Positions 23,788 to 32,115 of a DNA stretch of 64,000 nt are shown piece after piece (positions within the stretch are counted from its first letter, which is position 1; every line of letters begins with the position of its first letter). The notes below the pieces were generated by a model that was given only the letters and a program-made list of their open reading frames with translations, ran no database searches and had not been told where the DNA came from. The stretch lies in the IMG/VR virus record IMGVR_UViG_3300033153_009397, positions 1 through 64,000 of that record; one strand, given 5' to 3'. Source of the DNA: a virus. The position numbers were made by a program, and so were the translations under genes.

Positions 23788-24409
23788 TAGTATGCTTAAG
23801 AGTATGTGTTATAGTGAACTACACGATTTATTCGTACGTTCTAATAAACCCGCCAAGGAGATATCGGAAAGCTATGCTGCTTTTCATCATCTAAAAAGCG
23901 TCATGGGCGAAGAAATGCAGAAAGACCACTTATTTCTCCATATTGGTGATGGAAAATATTGTCGTACTGCTGCTCTTTTTACTCTCATGTTAGGTATAAA
24001 AAGCACCTCTAAAAATATGTCTATTGACCCTAATATAAACGCAGAGTTCATGAAAGAATGGGGGGAAGGTCCCAAATGGGGTGAAACAAAAAGAATTAAA
24101 AATTTTACTTATCTCCCTCACAAATGGCAAGATGTTGATTGGAATGAAAAAACTCCCCGTCAACCTTATTCTTATGTTCTTGTTCATGCTCATGTAAACC
24201 TTCGAGAAATGATTGACAAGATAGGTTTTAACGGTTGGTCATATATTTATAGTAACCCTTGCTGTAATATCTCCAATCAAATCTTAAGTCTTACCTACTG
24301 CGAAAGGCACCACATAGACATCTTGAAATGTGGTGCTGACCACAACATTATTTCTCCCAAGAACATGGTCTTTGTTTATCGTAATAATCTTATTCTGGAG
24401 CGTTGGTAA
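23771..24409 (+). CDS. Rossmann-like/SAM-binding-like viral protein
   Basis: A 212-residue protein. HLFLHIGDGKYCRTAALFTLMLG (about residues 57-79) and a following MSIDP read like the 'GDG..prta.lfa......SIDP' pattern I associate with viral methyltransferase-like Rossmann folds. LVHAHVNL and YSNPCCN could be later strand ends. The call is an impression from motif style. The gene lies in the early-type rightward operon. Confidence 0.4.
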   Translation: MNQYVSSMLKSMCYSELHDLFVRSNKPAKEISESYAAFHHLKSVMGEEMQKDHLFLHIGDGKYCRTAALFTLMLGIKSTSKNMSIDPNINAEFMKEWGEGPKWGETKRIKNFTYLPHKWQDVDWNEKTPRQPYSYVLVHAHVNLREMIDKIGFNGWSYIYSNPCCNISNQILSLTYCERHHIDILKCGADHNIISPKNMVFVYRNNLILERW

Positions 24410-24410
24410 C

Positions 24411-24764
24411 ATGCCTAAATATGGTTTCGGTAAAATTCGAACTTTTAAAGGTAAAACCTTTGTTTTATACAAAAAATATCGTATCGATATAATCATACGA
24501 GATTTAACCTCTGTTCACAATGATATTGACCAACTCAAAGATACTCACAACTATCGTCTTCTTAAGGGAAATTACGTTGTTTGGAGTTGCCCCCCTTATG
24601 AACATTACTACCTTTATATCCGCCCCAAAGAACCAAGACTTAAAATAAGGTGGGAAGAATACCATTTTTCAGTTCCCATGTCTGCTACATTCATAGATTA
24701 TTATAATAGAATTTTCTGGAGTAATTCTACTCCTTTATATAAAGAGGTTAATGAAAATGAATGA
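24411..24764 (+). CDS. Hypothetical protein
   Basis: A 117-residue protein from ATG 24411 (CTGGAG upstream; two bases after the previous stop). It is beta-rich and aromatic (MPKYGFGKIRTFKGKTFVLYKKYRIDIIIRDL...). No family recognised. Its codon choice (more C in third position, e.g. CCC, CTC) resembles the two genes at 25.2-26.1 kb. Confidence 0.5.
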   Translation: MPKYGFGKIRTFKGKTFVLYKKYRIDIIIRDLTSVHNDIDQLKDTHNYRLLKGNYVVWSCPPYEHYYLYIRPKEPRLKIRWEEYHFSVPMSATFIDYYNRIFWSNSTPLYKEVNENE

Positions 24765-25158
24765 CAAGATAATACTAGATGATGAAATTATCGACTTGAT
24801 TAAACCAGCTATATCATCTTATCTGGAAAATAAGCTTATTGGTCTACTTGAAGAAGACGACATTAAAAAACTGGCAGATGACGTAATATATCTAATTAAA
24901 AAAGTATCAGCAGAAGCATCAAAAGGATATTATAAAAACTATCAAGGAGATATCAAAATGAATGAAACAAAAAAAGAAAACAAAAGTTTGTATATGTTAA
25001 GTGACAGAACACTGGTTAGGTTTTTTAAAAAGAGAATTCTTATTTTAAGTGTTTCTGAAGAAAAAATTGAAAAGGTTTATCTATCTTATGACGAAGTGTG
25101 GAAACTGTTCGAGATAGTAGGAAGCCTAAACGAATCTGGATGGAGCGAACCTCGATGA
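24751..25158 (+). CDS. Hypothetical protein
   Basis: A 135-residue protein: an acidic helical N-terminus (IILDDEIIDLIKPAISSYLENKLIGLLEEDD...) and a C-terminal strand-rich part (SLYMLSDRTLVRFFKKRILILSVSEE). An internal ATG at 24958 with AAGGAG upstream might give a second product covering the C-terminal 67 residues. Confidence 0.5.
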   Translation: MKMNDKIILDDEIIDLIKPAISSYLENKLIGLLEEDDIKKLADDVIYLIKKVSAEASKGYYKNYQGDIKMNETKKENKSLYMLSDRTLVRFFKKRILILSVSEEKIEKVYLSYDEVWKLFEIVGSLNESGWSEPR

Positions 25159-25874
25159 AAGAACAAACAATTGAACTAGTAGATAAGGTGTGTAAGAACC
25201 TTTTTGACTACAATAAGAATCTCAATGAATATGCTAAGAAACATGGCATCATTTCTCCTTTGTTAGGTATTGAGATGGGAAAAGAAGAGAGAAGGAAAAT
25301 GAAGAAAGAGATAGAGGAAGTGATTGATAAAATTCATTCTTCTATAAGGGATGCTCAATTCTACTCTCTTGAGCTGGGAGAGATACCTCTCACTCACGAT
25401 GATGATAAAAGAGCTATCTACAACCTTTTTACTAATGAGAATATTAATCTCTTTGGTCAGTTCTTTCATCCTCATAAAGAAAAAGAGAAAATAATTAAAT
25501 ATCCTACAGACAGCCATTATTATGAAAATACTTGCTACAAACGACACAAGATTTCCCATGGTTATCGTACCATTAAAAAAGATGTTATCGAGTTAGCCGA
25601 AGAGACTAAATTTTTTGAAGGCTTTAATGGTATTTTTATCATGATTCCCCCCTTTGATAGGGACGCCTTTGCCCAGATAGGTTTCAACTTCTATCTTCAT
25701 CGTGAAGGCTATCCTCGTGACCGTTCTATCCTTTTACCTTTCTCCATTCTCCCTCTTGCCACCCGTTACCGTCTCCTCTTCTACAACGAGCCCAACCTTC
25801 TCCAATTGCTCAATGATGCCATCTTCTCTTCTGTTCAAGAAGTTGGCAACTATGTTTGGGAGGACTACTCATGA
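25155..25874 (+). CDS. Hypothetical protein
   Basis: A 239-residue protein that starts in an ATGA overlap at 25155. N-terminal helices (NKNLNEYAKKHGIISPLL, then KEERRKMKKEIEEVIDKIH), then an aromatic-rich body (FFEGFNGIFIMIPPFDRDAFAQIGFNFYL). From about 25640 the codon use shifts to C-rich third positions (CTTTTACCTTTCTCCATTCTC), unlike the AT-rich neighbours. Confidence 0.5.
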   Translation: MKEQTIELVDKVCKNLFDYNKNLNEYAKKHGIISPLLGIEMGKEERRKMKKEIEEVIDKIHSSIRDAQFYSLELGEIPLTHDDDKRAIYNLFTNENINLFGQFFHPHKEKEKIIKYPTDSHYYENTCYKRHKISHGYRTIKKDVIELAEETKFFEGFNGIFIMIPPFDRDAFAQIGFNFYLHREGYPRDRSILLPFSILPLATRYRLLFYNEPNLLQLLNDAIFSSVQEVGNYVWEDYS

Positions 25875-26089
25875 GCGGGGGTAAAGCTTGTATCTGTGAG
25901 GGTCCTTTCAAAGAGAAATCCCAGAACTGGGTTATTTGCCACTACCGACACAATCACTCCTATTTCAACGCTGGTCCCCGAGGTTCTTGGCACCCCTCTG
26001 ACTATTCTTCTGTCCACTGTAAGAAGTGCGGCCATTACTGGCGTACCAAAGCCAAGTATGTCGATAATTTGCCCCTCGAGGACTGGTGA
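25871..26089 (+). CDS. Zn-binding protein, paralogue of the 21.0 kb gene
   Basis: A 72-residue protein from the ATGA overlap at 25871. CICEGPF, CHYRHNHSYF and HCKKCGHYWRTKAKYVDNLP form a Cys/His zinc fold. The ending matches CLKCRHQWRTKAKYVENIP of the leftward gene at 20989-21444, and a W(H/S)-containing 'HPS..ST/SSvxC' segment is also shared. The two are duplicated, and this copy lacks the N-terminal 60 residues. Confidence 0.6.
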   Translation: MSGGKACICEGPFKEKSQNWVICHYRHNHSYFNAGPRGSWHPSDYSSVHCKKCGHYWRTKAKYVDNLPLEDW

Positions 26090-26093
26090 TTAC

Positions 26094-26306
26094 ATGAAAA
26101 TCAAAGACTCTGATAAAAATGAATTACTTGACAAAGTTGTCGAGCATTTCAAGGATGTACCCCCTTCTCCCCGTGTGGTCTACCGCCAAGCTTGGGTCTG
26201 TATCAACTGCTATACTGAACCCGACCCTAAACATTTGAACTCTGACCTTCTCTGTCCTATCTGCGGAAAGTCTTTAACTCTCCGCATAGTAACTTCCGCA
26301 CGGTAA
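26094..26306 (+). CDS. Zinc-ribbon protein
   Basis: A 70-residue protein from ATG 26094. CINCYTEPDPKHLNSDLLCPICGKSLTLRIV is a classical zinc ribbon. Final gene of the rightward operon, followed by a hairpin. Confidence 0.6.
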   Translation: MKIKDSDKNELLDKVVEHFKDVPPSPRVVYRQAWVCINCYTEPDPKHLNSDLLCPICGKSLTLRIVTSAR

Positions 26307-26344
26307 ATTTTTACAAAACGGTTGAGTGACCAAGTGACATATAA

Positions 26345-26368
26345 GGCTCCTCTCATTCGTCTGGAGCC
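26345..26368. terminator. Hairpin between convergent operons
   Basis: GGCTCC (26345-26350) pairs with GGAGCC (26363-26368) across a 12-base loop. It lies between the ends of convergent genes (26306 and 26428) and so could end or stabilise transcripts from either side. There is no strong T-run. Confidence 0.35.
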
Positions 26369-26427
26369 TCTCCGAAACAAAAATCCCGTCCCTCAAAAAC
26401 CTTAACAAAAAGAGATAAAGAGAGCGT

Positions 26428-27390
26428 TTAAACGTATTTACGCCACTCTGGTAATTGTTCATCCATCCATTGATACATTTCATTATCTGTATGATGGATG
26501 AAGTATGTTGAACTATTATTCAATAAATCACTAATTGCTATCTTCATCGCTCTTAACTGATTAGAACGTTCCTTCTCTGTTAGTTTATTTGACAGCTTAT
26601 TCTTGCAAGTGTTATATTTCTTTGCTAATTGGTTTTTCCTCATTCCCGTTTGAGCTAGACCCCCTAACAATAGGGACATGGTAGCAATGGGTTCGGTTAT
26701 ACCATCGAAGCGAATAGTTAAACCTAACTCTCTGCTCCTCTGAAACCACATAAGCAGAGCAGAAGCAGAAGCGTTATTTCTTGCCAATCTAGACAAGTCT
26801 AATTGACCCAATTCAAGAACTAATAGATTAACAGACCTATTAATCAACAGTTCTGTTACATCAAATAGAAAGTCTGTTAGTTCATCAATCTTAAACTGTT
26901 TTATTCTTGAGAATATCCCAAAGATGAAAGATTTGCCTATTTGACCCTTCTTAATTGACTTTTTAGCTACTTCAACGTCAGAGAATATAGCATATTGTAG
27001 TTTAGTCACTTTATCTTTAATATTCAACCCGTAAATCCCAAAACTGTTAAGGGTACGGGGTTTTGTAGCCTTATAGACCTTTGGCTTTGGTTTTCCCTTC
27101 ATAATCTTTACCTCTACCTCCTCAACTTCAGTTAGTGATAGGTAGATGTCATTTAGCTTCATATTTTTGTAATATTCTCCTTTTAAGGCTTGGTACGTTT
27201 CCCTCCAGAGCGTTTTAAACTCTGTTGCCTTTAACAATCTCTCTAATCTTCCCTTGCTTAAAGCTCTTTCTCCTTGAACGGTGAGGTCAAGGCTCTCAAA
27301 CCTTACCCCTAGCTTATAGTTAGGGGCTATGAAGACTATAACTTGTTTTTCTTCGTCTTCTCCTATAACTCTTAAATCCTTGTTCAGCAT
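26428..27390 (-). CDS. Hypothetical protein, product of an octamer-controlled promoter
   Basis: About 320 residues from ATG 27390 (MLNKDLRVIGEDEEKQVIVF...; GTG 27399 is also possible). The first third is beta-rich, the middle helical (FGIFSRIKQFKIDELTDFLFDV...). The C-terminal third is basic (MRKNQLAKKYNTCKNKLSNKLTEKERSNQ). No family recognised. It is a single-gene unit. The perfect palindrome at 27441-27498 sits directly upstream of its TATA box (about 27425-27433). It may be an autoregulator, but no HTH is evident. Confidence 0.55.
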   Translation of the reverse strand: MLNKDLRVIGEDEEKQVIVFIAPNYKLGVRFESLDLTVQGERALSKGRLERLLKATEFKTLWRETYQALKGEYYKNMKLNDIYLSLTEVEEVEVKIMKGKPKPKVYKATKPRTLNSFGIYGLNIKDKVTKLQYAIFSDVEVAKKSIKKGQIGKSFIFGIFSRIKQFKIDELTDFLFDVTELLINRSVNLLVLELGQLDLSRLARNNASASALLMWFQRSRELGLTIRFDGITEPIATMSLLLGGLAQTGMRKNQLAKKYNTCKNKLSNKLTEKERSNQLRAMKIAISDLLNNSSTYFIHHTDNEMYQWMDEQLPEWRKYV

Positions 27391-27440
27391 TTCAAACACA
27401 ACCTAATATATAAAAGTGTTAAAAGTATTTAAATGTGTCG

Positions 27441-27498
27441 TAAGGAAACAAGGAAACAAAATTCTATCATGATAGGGCTTTGTTTCCTTGTTTCCTTA
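27441..27498. promoter_or_regulatory. Octamer palindrome operator 1 (GTTTCCTT arrays)
   Basis: Perfect inverted repeat: TAAGGAAACAAGGAAACAAA (27441-27460) and its exact complement TTTGTTTCCTTGTTTCCTTA (27479-27498), with CTATCATGATAG (27464-27475), itself a palindrome, in the centre. On the leftward strand two GTTTCCTT octamers end about eight bases before the TATTTAAAT box of the 26.4 kb gene. ATAAGATG follows at 27583. Confidence 0.8.
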
Positions 27499-27647
27499 TG
27501 CATTACATATATATACATTACATATATATACTCTTTAGAATGTAATTCAAGAAAAAAGAGTTTTTGTTTTTTTTTATTTAGTATAAGATGTAAGATGTAA
27601 ATGGAGTTAGAAAATAAAGCCTTTGTTCAAAATCATCCTAAAAAAAA

Positions 27648-27968
27648 TTAAAACTCTCGCTCATAAACAGCGAGAGTTTTATTCGATAAATCATAGAAAT
27701 ATAGTTGCTCTTCATAGACATCATTTGTTTCGTCGTAGATTTTACGATAAATTAAGACTGAAGTCTCAAAATTCTTGAAACGAACAGTCTCTACTGTCGT
27801 AGGTATGCTTGAAGTAGATATAGTTTCTATTTCACAATTACCCGCTAACACAGTGTAGCGGTCTGTTCTGAAGTACAAACTTCCAACGCCATATTCGAGT
27901 GTGATATCGAACTCGAATATATTATCCTCCTCATAAAGAAGAGCCCAAATTTTTTGTTTTTTGTTCAT
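27648..27968 (-). CDS. Hypothetical beta-rich protein
   Basis: A 106-residue protein with alternating strands (IFEFDITLEYGVGSLYFRTDRYTVLAGNCEIETIS...), rich in Glu, Tyr and Thr. Last gene of a three-gene leftward unit that starts at operator 2. No family recognised. Confidence 0.5.
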   Translation of the reverse strand: MNKKQKIWALLYEEDNIFEFDITLEYGVGSLYFRTDRYTVLAGNCEIETISTSSIPTTVETVRFKNFETSVLIYRKIYDETNDVYEEQLYFYDLSNKTLAVYEREF

Positions 27969-27982
27969 TTTAATATCCTCTT

Positions 27983-28348
27983 TTATTTGTTCACGGGTTT
28001 TACTCTATAATCTGGTAATTTATTTACGAAATGCTTAAAAGCATAGCTCTGAATGTTGTAAATCTCATCTAAACACTTTTGTGCTGAATGAAATGCTGAA
28101 TGAAAGGGTATTCCATTCTTTTCAATGTACAGAATACCGTTTTCAATTCTAGCTCTGTACTCGTCGTAGTCTAAAAGACTAAAGAAAATATTAATTATAT
28201 TCTGGTCTGTTCTAGACCAACCCTTACATGACATGACTTCACGTTTTGTGTGATTTAAAGTTAAGATTTCAGTACTAAAGTGTTGAATAGACACGATTGT
28301 GTCGTCGCCACATTCATAGATTGTAACTACAGCGTCAGTTTGTGCCAT
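27983..28348 (-). CDS. Hypothetical protein
   Basis: A 121-residue protein (MAQTDAVVTIYECGDDTIVSIQHFS...), with strands first and helices later. It overlaps the upstream gene by 14 bases and has AGGTATAAAAATG (coding strand) as a possible start signal. Unassigned. Confidence 0.5.
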   Translation of the reverse strand: MAQTDAVVTIYECGDDTIVSIQHFSTEILTLNHTKREVMSCKGWSRTDQNIINIFFSLLDYDEYRARIENGILYIEKNGIPFHSAFHSAQKCLDEIYNIQSYAFKHFVNKLPDYRVKPVNK

Positions 28349-28613
28349 TTTTATACCTCTCCTTTATATAGTTCTTGTATTCTTCTTCTTGCTTCTCTTC
28401 ATATTCTTTCCATTCAACAGTTTTGTGTAGTAAGTCTATGAGTGATATAAATTCACTATGTCGTTCTCCTCTATCTGTTATTACTAAATAAACTCGTGAT
28501 TGGGGTCTTTTAGCGATATCAAGATTAACATAGACGTCCCATCCTCTACGTCTCAAATAAGAGATATTTTCTCTTATTGATTGTCTCAAAATTTCAGTTT
28601 TACTTTTTTTCAC
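28335..28613 (-). CDS. Basic DNA-binding-like small protein
   Basis: A 92-residue basic protein (MKKSKTEILRQSIRENISYLRRRGWDVYVNLDIAKRPQSRVYLVITDRGERH...). The first helix pair and following strand could bind nucleic acid. It is the first gene behind operator 2, whose TATA box (ATATTTAAATA, about 28665-28676) lies 52-63 bases upstream. Confidence 0.5.
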   Translation of the reverse strand: MKKSKTEILRQSIRENISYLRRRGWDVYVNLDIAKRPQSRVYLVITDRGERHSEFISLIDLLHKTVEWKEYEEKQEEEYKNYIKERYKNGTN

Positions 28614-28682
28614 TTATCTCACCTTTTATTACTTTTGTTATCTATTGACACTTTCTTGCAAAACTATTTAAATATAACGCAT

Positions 28683-28738
28683 AAGGAAACAAGGAAACAG
28701 TTTCCTTTCATAAAACCCCTTTGTTTCCTTGTTTCCTT
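28683..28738. promoter_or_regulatory. Octamer operator 2
   Basis: AAGGAAACAAGGAAAC (28683-28698) and GTTTCCTTGTTTCCTT (28723-28738) are exact inverted copies. AAGGAAAC-A-GTTTCCTT (28691-28707) forms a second short palindrome. The leftward TATA box is seven bases from the octamers. ATAAGATG lies at 28770. Confidence 0.8.
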
Positions 28739-28781
28739 GCACTAAATCGATAAAAAAAGATTAAAAACTATAAGATGTTTT

Positions 28782-29129
28782 TCAGATGTCTTTGTAGGGG
28801 TGTCCTACTGCACTTTTACAGCTAGAACAAATAAGCTGTACTGTCAAAATACCGTCGCTATCACAATCTAGTGTTATCAAGTAGCTGTTACTGTCGTCTC
28901 TCTCGTCTTCCTCAATCTTACAATATTCACATTCACAAAAATGTCTTACTTCACTCTCAAACTCAATGTTGTACATCCCATGAGTTTCAGCGTTGTATTT
29001 AGCTCTTATCTTTCTTACTTCATCAGCTTGCTCTCTTGTTATTCTTTGAATATTGTAACAATTAGGACAAAAGACTGCATTGTAGAAAAGACTTACTTCC
29101 ATTTTGCTACTGCACTTTTTACATCTCAT
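28782..29129 (-). CDS. Zn-binding protein with multiple CxxC
   Basis: A 115-residue protein with MRCKKCSSK, VFCPNCYNI, FCECEYCK and LICSSCKSAVGH. It has at least four Cys pairs and so two zinc sites. It overlaps the upstream gene by ATGA. Confidence 0.6.
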   Translation of the reverse strand: MRCKKCSSKMEVSLFYNAVFCPNCYNIQRITREQADEVRKIRAKYNAETHGMYNIEFESEVRHFCECEYCKIEEDERDDSNSYLITLDCDSDGILTVQLICSSCKSAVGHPYKDI

Positions 29130-29521
29130 TCTTGTATCACTCTCTTATAGCTATCAGAAACTAAAGCTCCGCATGTTTGGCATTCGTAAGCATCGAATGC
29201 AGTAGTGTAACAGTTATGTTTAACGGCAATAGCCATAATCCCATTTTTAGCGGGATACATTGGAACACCACAACGTAAGCACAATGGGGGACAATGTCTT
29301 GGTATATTTGAAACCTTAATAGTTCTCAAGCTGTTCCATACTACTTTGTACATTGGAAATGTCCCTTTACTCTTATCTGGATACTTCTCTTCATCCATGT
29401 ACTTATTAGTCTCTGTTATTATCTCTCTGAATATCTCATCGAATTTTCGGCTTCTCTCGTTACTATCTTCGATTTTTAACAATTTAATGTTTTCTTTACA
29501 GAATATTCTTATTTCGTTCAT
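29126..29521 (-). CDS. Zn-binding protein
   Basis: A 131-residue protein with a helical N-terminus (RIFCKENIKLLKIEDSNERSRKFDEIF) and CPPLCLRCGVPMYPAKNG...HNCYTT...YECQTCGALVSD, a zinc ribbon with an insertion. Coupled to the next gene by ATGA. Confidence 0.55.
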   Translation of the reverse strand: MNEIRIFCKENIKLLKIEDSNERSRKFDEIFREIITETNKYMDEEKYPDKSKGTFPMYKVVWNSLRTIKVSNIPRHCPPLCLRCGVPMYPAKNGIMAIAVKHNCYTTAFDAYECQTCGALVSDSYKRVIQE

Positions 29522-29564
29522 TCTTATTCCTCCTTTAGTGTAGATGAAAAAAAAGGTTAAAAAG

Positions 29565-29771
29565 TTACTTTGTAACCGTGTTGATTACTTCTAATGTAAC
29601 TTTTATCTCCGCTGGAACTTGTTTAAAAGCGTTCTTCCTAACGTATAGTCCTCCTACTACTGTAGGTTTCCCGCTTCTTATTTGTTCTTGATATCTGTAA
29701 CAGTTTGTACTTTCTTTTTCTATCTTAATGAAAGTCAAAACTTGTTTTTCGGTCTTTGGTGTTGTGCTCAT
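29565..29771 (-). CDS. Small beta protein
   Basis: A 68-residue protein (QVLTFIKIEKESTNCYRYQE...SGKPTVVGGLYVRKNAF...VPAEIKVTLEVI). The pattern 'K.t..~ryqe.......igtlYv.k..l....p..i.vti' resembles small single-sheet phage proteins of unknown function. AGGTGG lies six bases upstream of ATG 29771; the promoter is at operator 3. Confidence 0.55.
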   Translation of the reverse strand: MSTTPKTEKQVLTFIKIEKESTNCYRYQEQIRSGKPTVVGGLYVRKNAFKQVPAEIKVTLEVINTVTK

Positions 29772-29823
29772 TTCTTTCCACCTAATTAATTAGCCTATTA
29801 ATATATATATAAATATATCTCGT

Positions 29824-29879
29824 AAGGAAACAAGGAAACTGTTTCCTTTCATGATTTCTTTTTGCGTCCTTGTTCCCTT
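29824..29879. promoter_or_regulatory. Octamer operator 3
   Basis: AAGGAAACAAGGAAAC (29824-29839) followed by GTTTCCTT (29841-29848), then a degenerate distal arm GCGTCCTTGTTCCCTT (29864-29879). The leftward TATA box (ATATATTTATATATA, about 29801-29818) lies directly next to it. ATAAGATG at 29909. Confidence 0.75.
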
Positions 29880-30511
29880 AATTCCACCCCCTCTTCCTTA
29901 TCTTGACCATAAGATGTTAAATATTAGGTAGAGCCTTTCTACTGCCCGACAAATTCTTTTTTTCTTGCGTCCTAAAGTCGAAAAATACCTTACGTCAGCC
30001 TTGTTTCACTTCAACTTAATGACAAGTGTGTATCAGTCAGCCTATTTTCTTTCTTTTGTACTACTTCCTACTTTTTTTCTTTAGATGTGTAAATTTACTA
30101 AACACCGATTTTCACAGACATGAGTTTAAAGGCTTGAGAACACTGACCGGTATATTCACAAGCGACGTAGTACAACTCTCTTGTAATACCATCTTAACAT
30201 TTCTATCATCTTCAAACTTCATCCATAAGATGTAAGATAGTAAGACGATAAGCTTACAAGCGTTTCGCTATTCTTGTACTACTTCATCTTCAAAACCTTC
30301 GATAACCCCACTATACTATATATATAGTGGCACTATCGAAAGCTTTGGAAACGACAAAAGGGGTTTGAGCCGGAGAGGAGACAGAATAAGAAATTAAAAT
30401 CGACAAAAGTCAAGAGAGGACAGAAAAACAGCGTTAGAAAGAAAAAAGGAAAAAGAAGAAAAGAGAACTAAAGATAAAGACACTTGAGGGATATCAAGAA
30501 ACAGTTATCAT
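29880..30511. other. 630-base non-coding region with extended hairpin and purine tract
   Basis: No convincing gene. It holds two ATAAGATG copies (29909, 30225) and a two-part hairpin: TTCGATA (30298-30304)/TATCGAA (30334-30340) enclosing CCACTATA (30308-30315)/TATAGTGG (30323-30330) with an AT loop. A strongly purine-rich stretch follows on the + strand, about 30346-30490. On the leftward strand the tract is pyrimidine-rich, as in archaeal terminators. The hairpin plus strand bias could also mark a replication origin. Confidence 0.5.
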
Positions 30512-30811
30512 TTAACTGATACTGAAATAATCCTCTTCATCTTCGTCTTCATCAGAAAAGTCTATGTCAGCCCAATGCATACATGCTCTCAAGAGATGAT
30601 TGTAATCGCCCATTTTAGCGTATTTGTAGAATTCTTTTTCTTGGGTAATGTAACCTTCTCTATACTCGGGGTACTGGTGCCTTTGCCTTTTAATGGCATT
30701 AGCAACAATGCCCATAAGATTAAAGGCATTGCTATTGACACCAGTAAAACTAACAGAGGGTTTATCGTACCATTCGGGTAGTTCTGGAAATTCGATTTGC
30801 TGTTCAGTCAT
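30512..30811 (-). CDS. Hypothetical acidic protein
   Basis: A 99-residue protein with a central helix (NLMGIVANAIKRQRHQ...YITQEKEFYKYAKMGDYNHLLRACMHW) and an acidic tail DFSDEDEDEEDYF. Last gene of the 30.5-34.7 kb operon; start overlaps the previous stop. Confidence 0.5.
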   Translation of the reverse strand: MTEQQIEFPELPEWYDKPSVSFTGVNSNAFNLMGIVANAIKRQRHQYPEYREGYITQEKEFYKYAKMGDYNHLLRACMHWADIDFSDEDEDEEDYFSIS

Positions 30812-31002
30812 TTTAAATCCTCCTTAATCTTCTTTTTGTAACTTTCGCAGTACATCCCATCTCTCGGTATATTTCTGATAGTGACTTTCTTTTTGGAGCA
30901 ATAAAGCTCCATCTCGTCGAAATATTTGCAGTCTTCTTCATGGCAATACATTGTCCTTCTGAAAAAGTATATAGGTATTTTACGTTTCTCTCCTTTCTTC
31001 AT
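30808..31002 (-). CDS. Cys-rich small protein
   Basis: A 64-residue basic protein with YCHEEDCKYFDEMELYCSKKK and YCESYKKK, probably one Zn site. It starts at an ATGA overlap (31002), though ATG 30951 just before YCHEED is an alternative. Confidence 0.5.
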   Translation of the reverse strand: MKKGEKRKIPIYFFRRTMYCHEEDCKYFDEMELYCSKKKVTIRNIPRDGMYCESYKKKIKEDLK

Positions 31003-31589
31003 TCGTAACGTACCTCCTTGTTTTTCTCTCGTTCTATGGCATAAAGGGAAGCCATGAATTCAACACCGTTGAAAGTGTGTCGAGAATTGCCAAGCATAAC
31101 GAGTTTGTAGTTTTTAAGAGCATAAGAGAAGCCAATGAGTAGATTAGTAACAGCAAGACGCAATGAAACTTCATCATCATGTCTATAAAGCAGAACAAAC
31201 TCGGGAACTATGGTAAAAGCATGTCTGGTATGAGCATGAGAAGTACGGTAACTATAATGTTCAGTATAGCGTCGAACTACCCTCTCTTGTAAAATAATTG
31301 CTGGTTCAAGTTCAAACATCTTACGTAAGCGTCGAATAACAAAACAAAGAGAAGGGGGCAAAAACTGGTCAATGACATGCCAATAATAGTAATCATCTGC
31401 ATCTGTAATAGGCAAACTCTTCATGGCTTCAAGGTAAGGAATATCATACTCGGCATAAGAGCCATAGCCTTCTTTTTGGAGCTTATCAAAGGGTGTTCTA
31501 AACTTTGTAGGTTGCCAATTTACTAAAATTCCCGTATATCTATGAGGATAGAAGGAAGGGAGAATGTAAGTATCACTTTTAGTCATCAA
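30999..31589 (-). CDS. Hypothetical protein
   Basis: A 196-residue protein with many aromatics and His (YILPSFYPHRYTGILVNW, DDYYYWHVIDQFLPPSLCFVIRRLRKMF, RYTEHYSYRTSHAHTRHAF). The C-terminal half could form hydrophobic helices (LAVTNLLIGFSYALKNYKLVML). No family recognised. Confidence 0.5.
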   Translation of the reverse strand: MMTKSDTYILPSFYPHRYTGILVNWQPTKFRTPFDKLQKEGYGSYAEYDIPYLEAMKSLPITDADDYYYWHVIDQFLPPSLCFVIRRLRKMFELEPAIILQERVVRRYTEHYSYRTSHAHTRHAFTIVPEFVLLYRHDDEVSLRLAVTNLLIGFSYALKNYKLVMLGNSRHTFNGVEFMASLYAIEREKNKEVRYE

Positions 31590-31816
31590 TATCTACCTTC
31601 CTCCACCTTTATGCTAAAATCATATGTTGAATATTTTGAGTTTAGTAACAGAACAGCAAAGAAAAAGACGACAGCCGTTTCAAAGGAGCATTTGCCAAGT
31701 AAATATAGGACTGGAATAAGGATAATTGCTACTAGAGTCGTTATACCTATAACAAAAGTGATGCAATTAATACGATATTGGAGAAGCTTTATTCTATACC
31801 AGTGTTCTTCAGTCAT
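31586..31816 (-). CDS. Small two-helix membrane protein
   Basis: A 76-residue protein with two predicted membrane helices: CITFVIGITTLVAIILIPVLYLL and TAVVFFFAVLLL. Overlaps the next gene by ATGA. Possible holin-like size and layout, but with no charged tail. Confidence 0.55.
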   Translation of the reverse strand: MTEEHWYRIKLLQYRINCITFVIGITTLVAIILIPVLYLLGKCSFETAVVFFFAVLLLNSKYSTYDFSIKVEEGRY

Positions 31817-32115
31817 TAGAGCTCTACCTCTACATGCTTACGAACTTCTTTAATGGCTTCGTCGTACTGTTTTCGTAATTCAACAAGACGGGTCTTAATC
31901 TCGTTTTTCTTTTCAGTCAGTGTATCAAATCTAGATGGATTAGAATTAATCCAAACAGATTGACCCTTATGCAAAGTTGCTTCTTGGTCGATATAGACGA
32001 TTTCATCTATTTCTTTATCGACCCTTCCCAAGCTTGCTATAGCTTGGCTGATTTGCTCTTTAATATCTTGTAAGACCTTAAGAGCTTCTTCATATTCTTC
32101 ATTTACTTTATTCAT
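31816..32115 (-). CDS. Coiled-coil protein
   Basis: A 99-residue protein of two long helices (EEYEEALKVLQDIKEQISQAIASLGRV and LTEKKNEIKTRLVELRKQYDEAIKEV) joined by a short strand segment. It may be a tether or partner for the membrane protein encoded directly after it. Confidence 0.5.
   Translation of the reverse strand: MNKVNEEYEEALKVLQDIKEQISQAIASLGRVDKEIDEIVYIDQEATLHKGQSVWINSNPSRFDTLTEKKNEIKTRLVELRKQYDEAIKEVRKHVEVEL

Noticed and set aside
30026-30235. 69-codon rightward frame in the large gap
   Set aside because: Low-complexity hydrophobic translation (FFLLYYFLLFFF), no ribosome site or TATA box at a useful distance, and it runs through an ATAAGATG motif.
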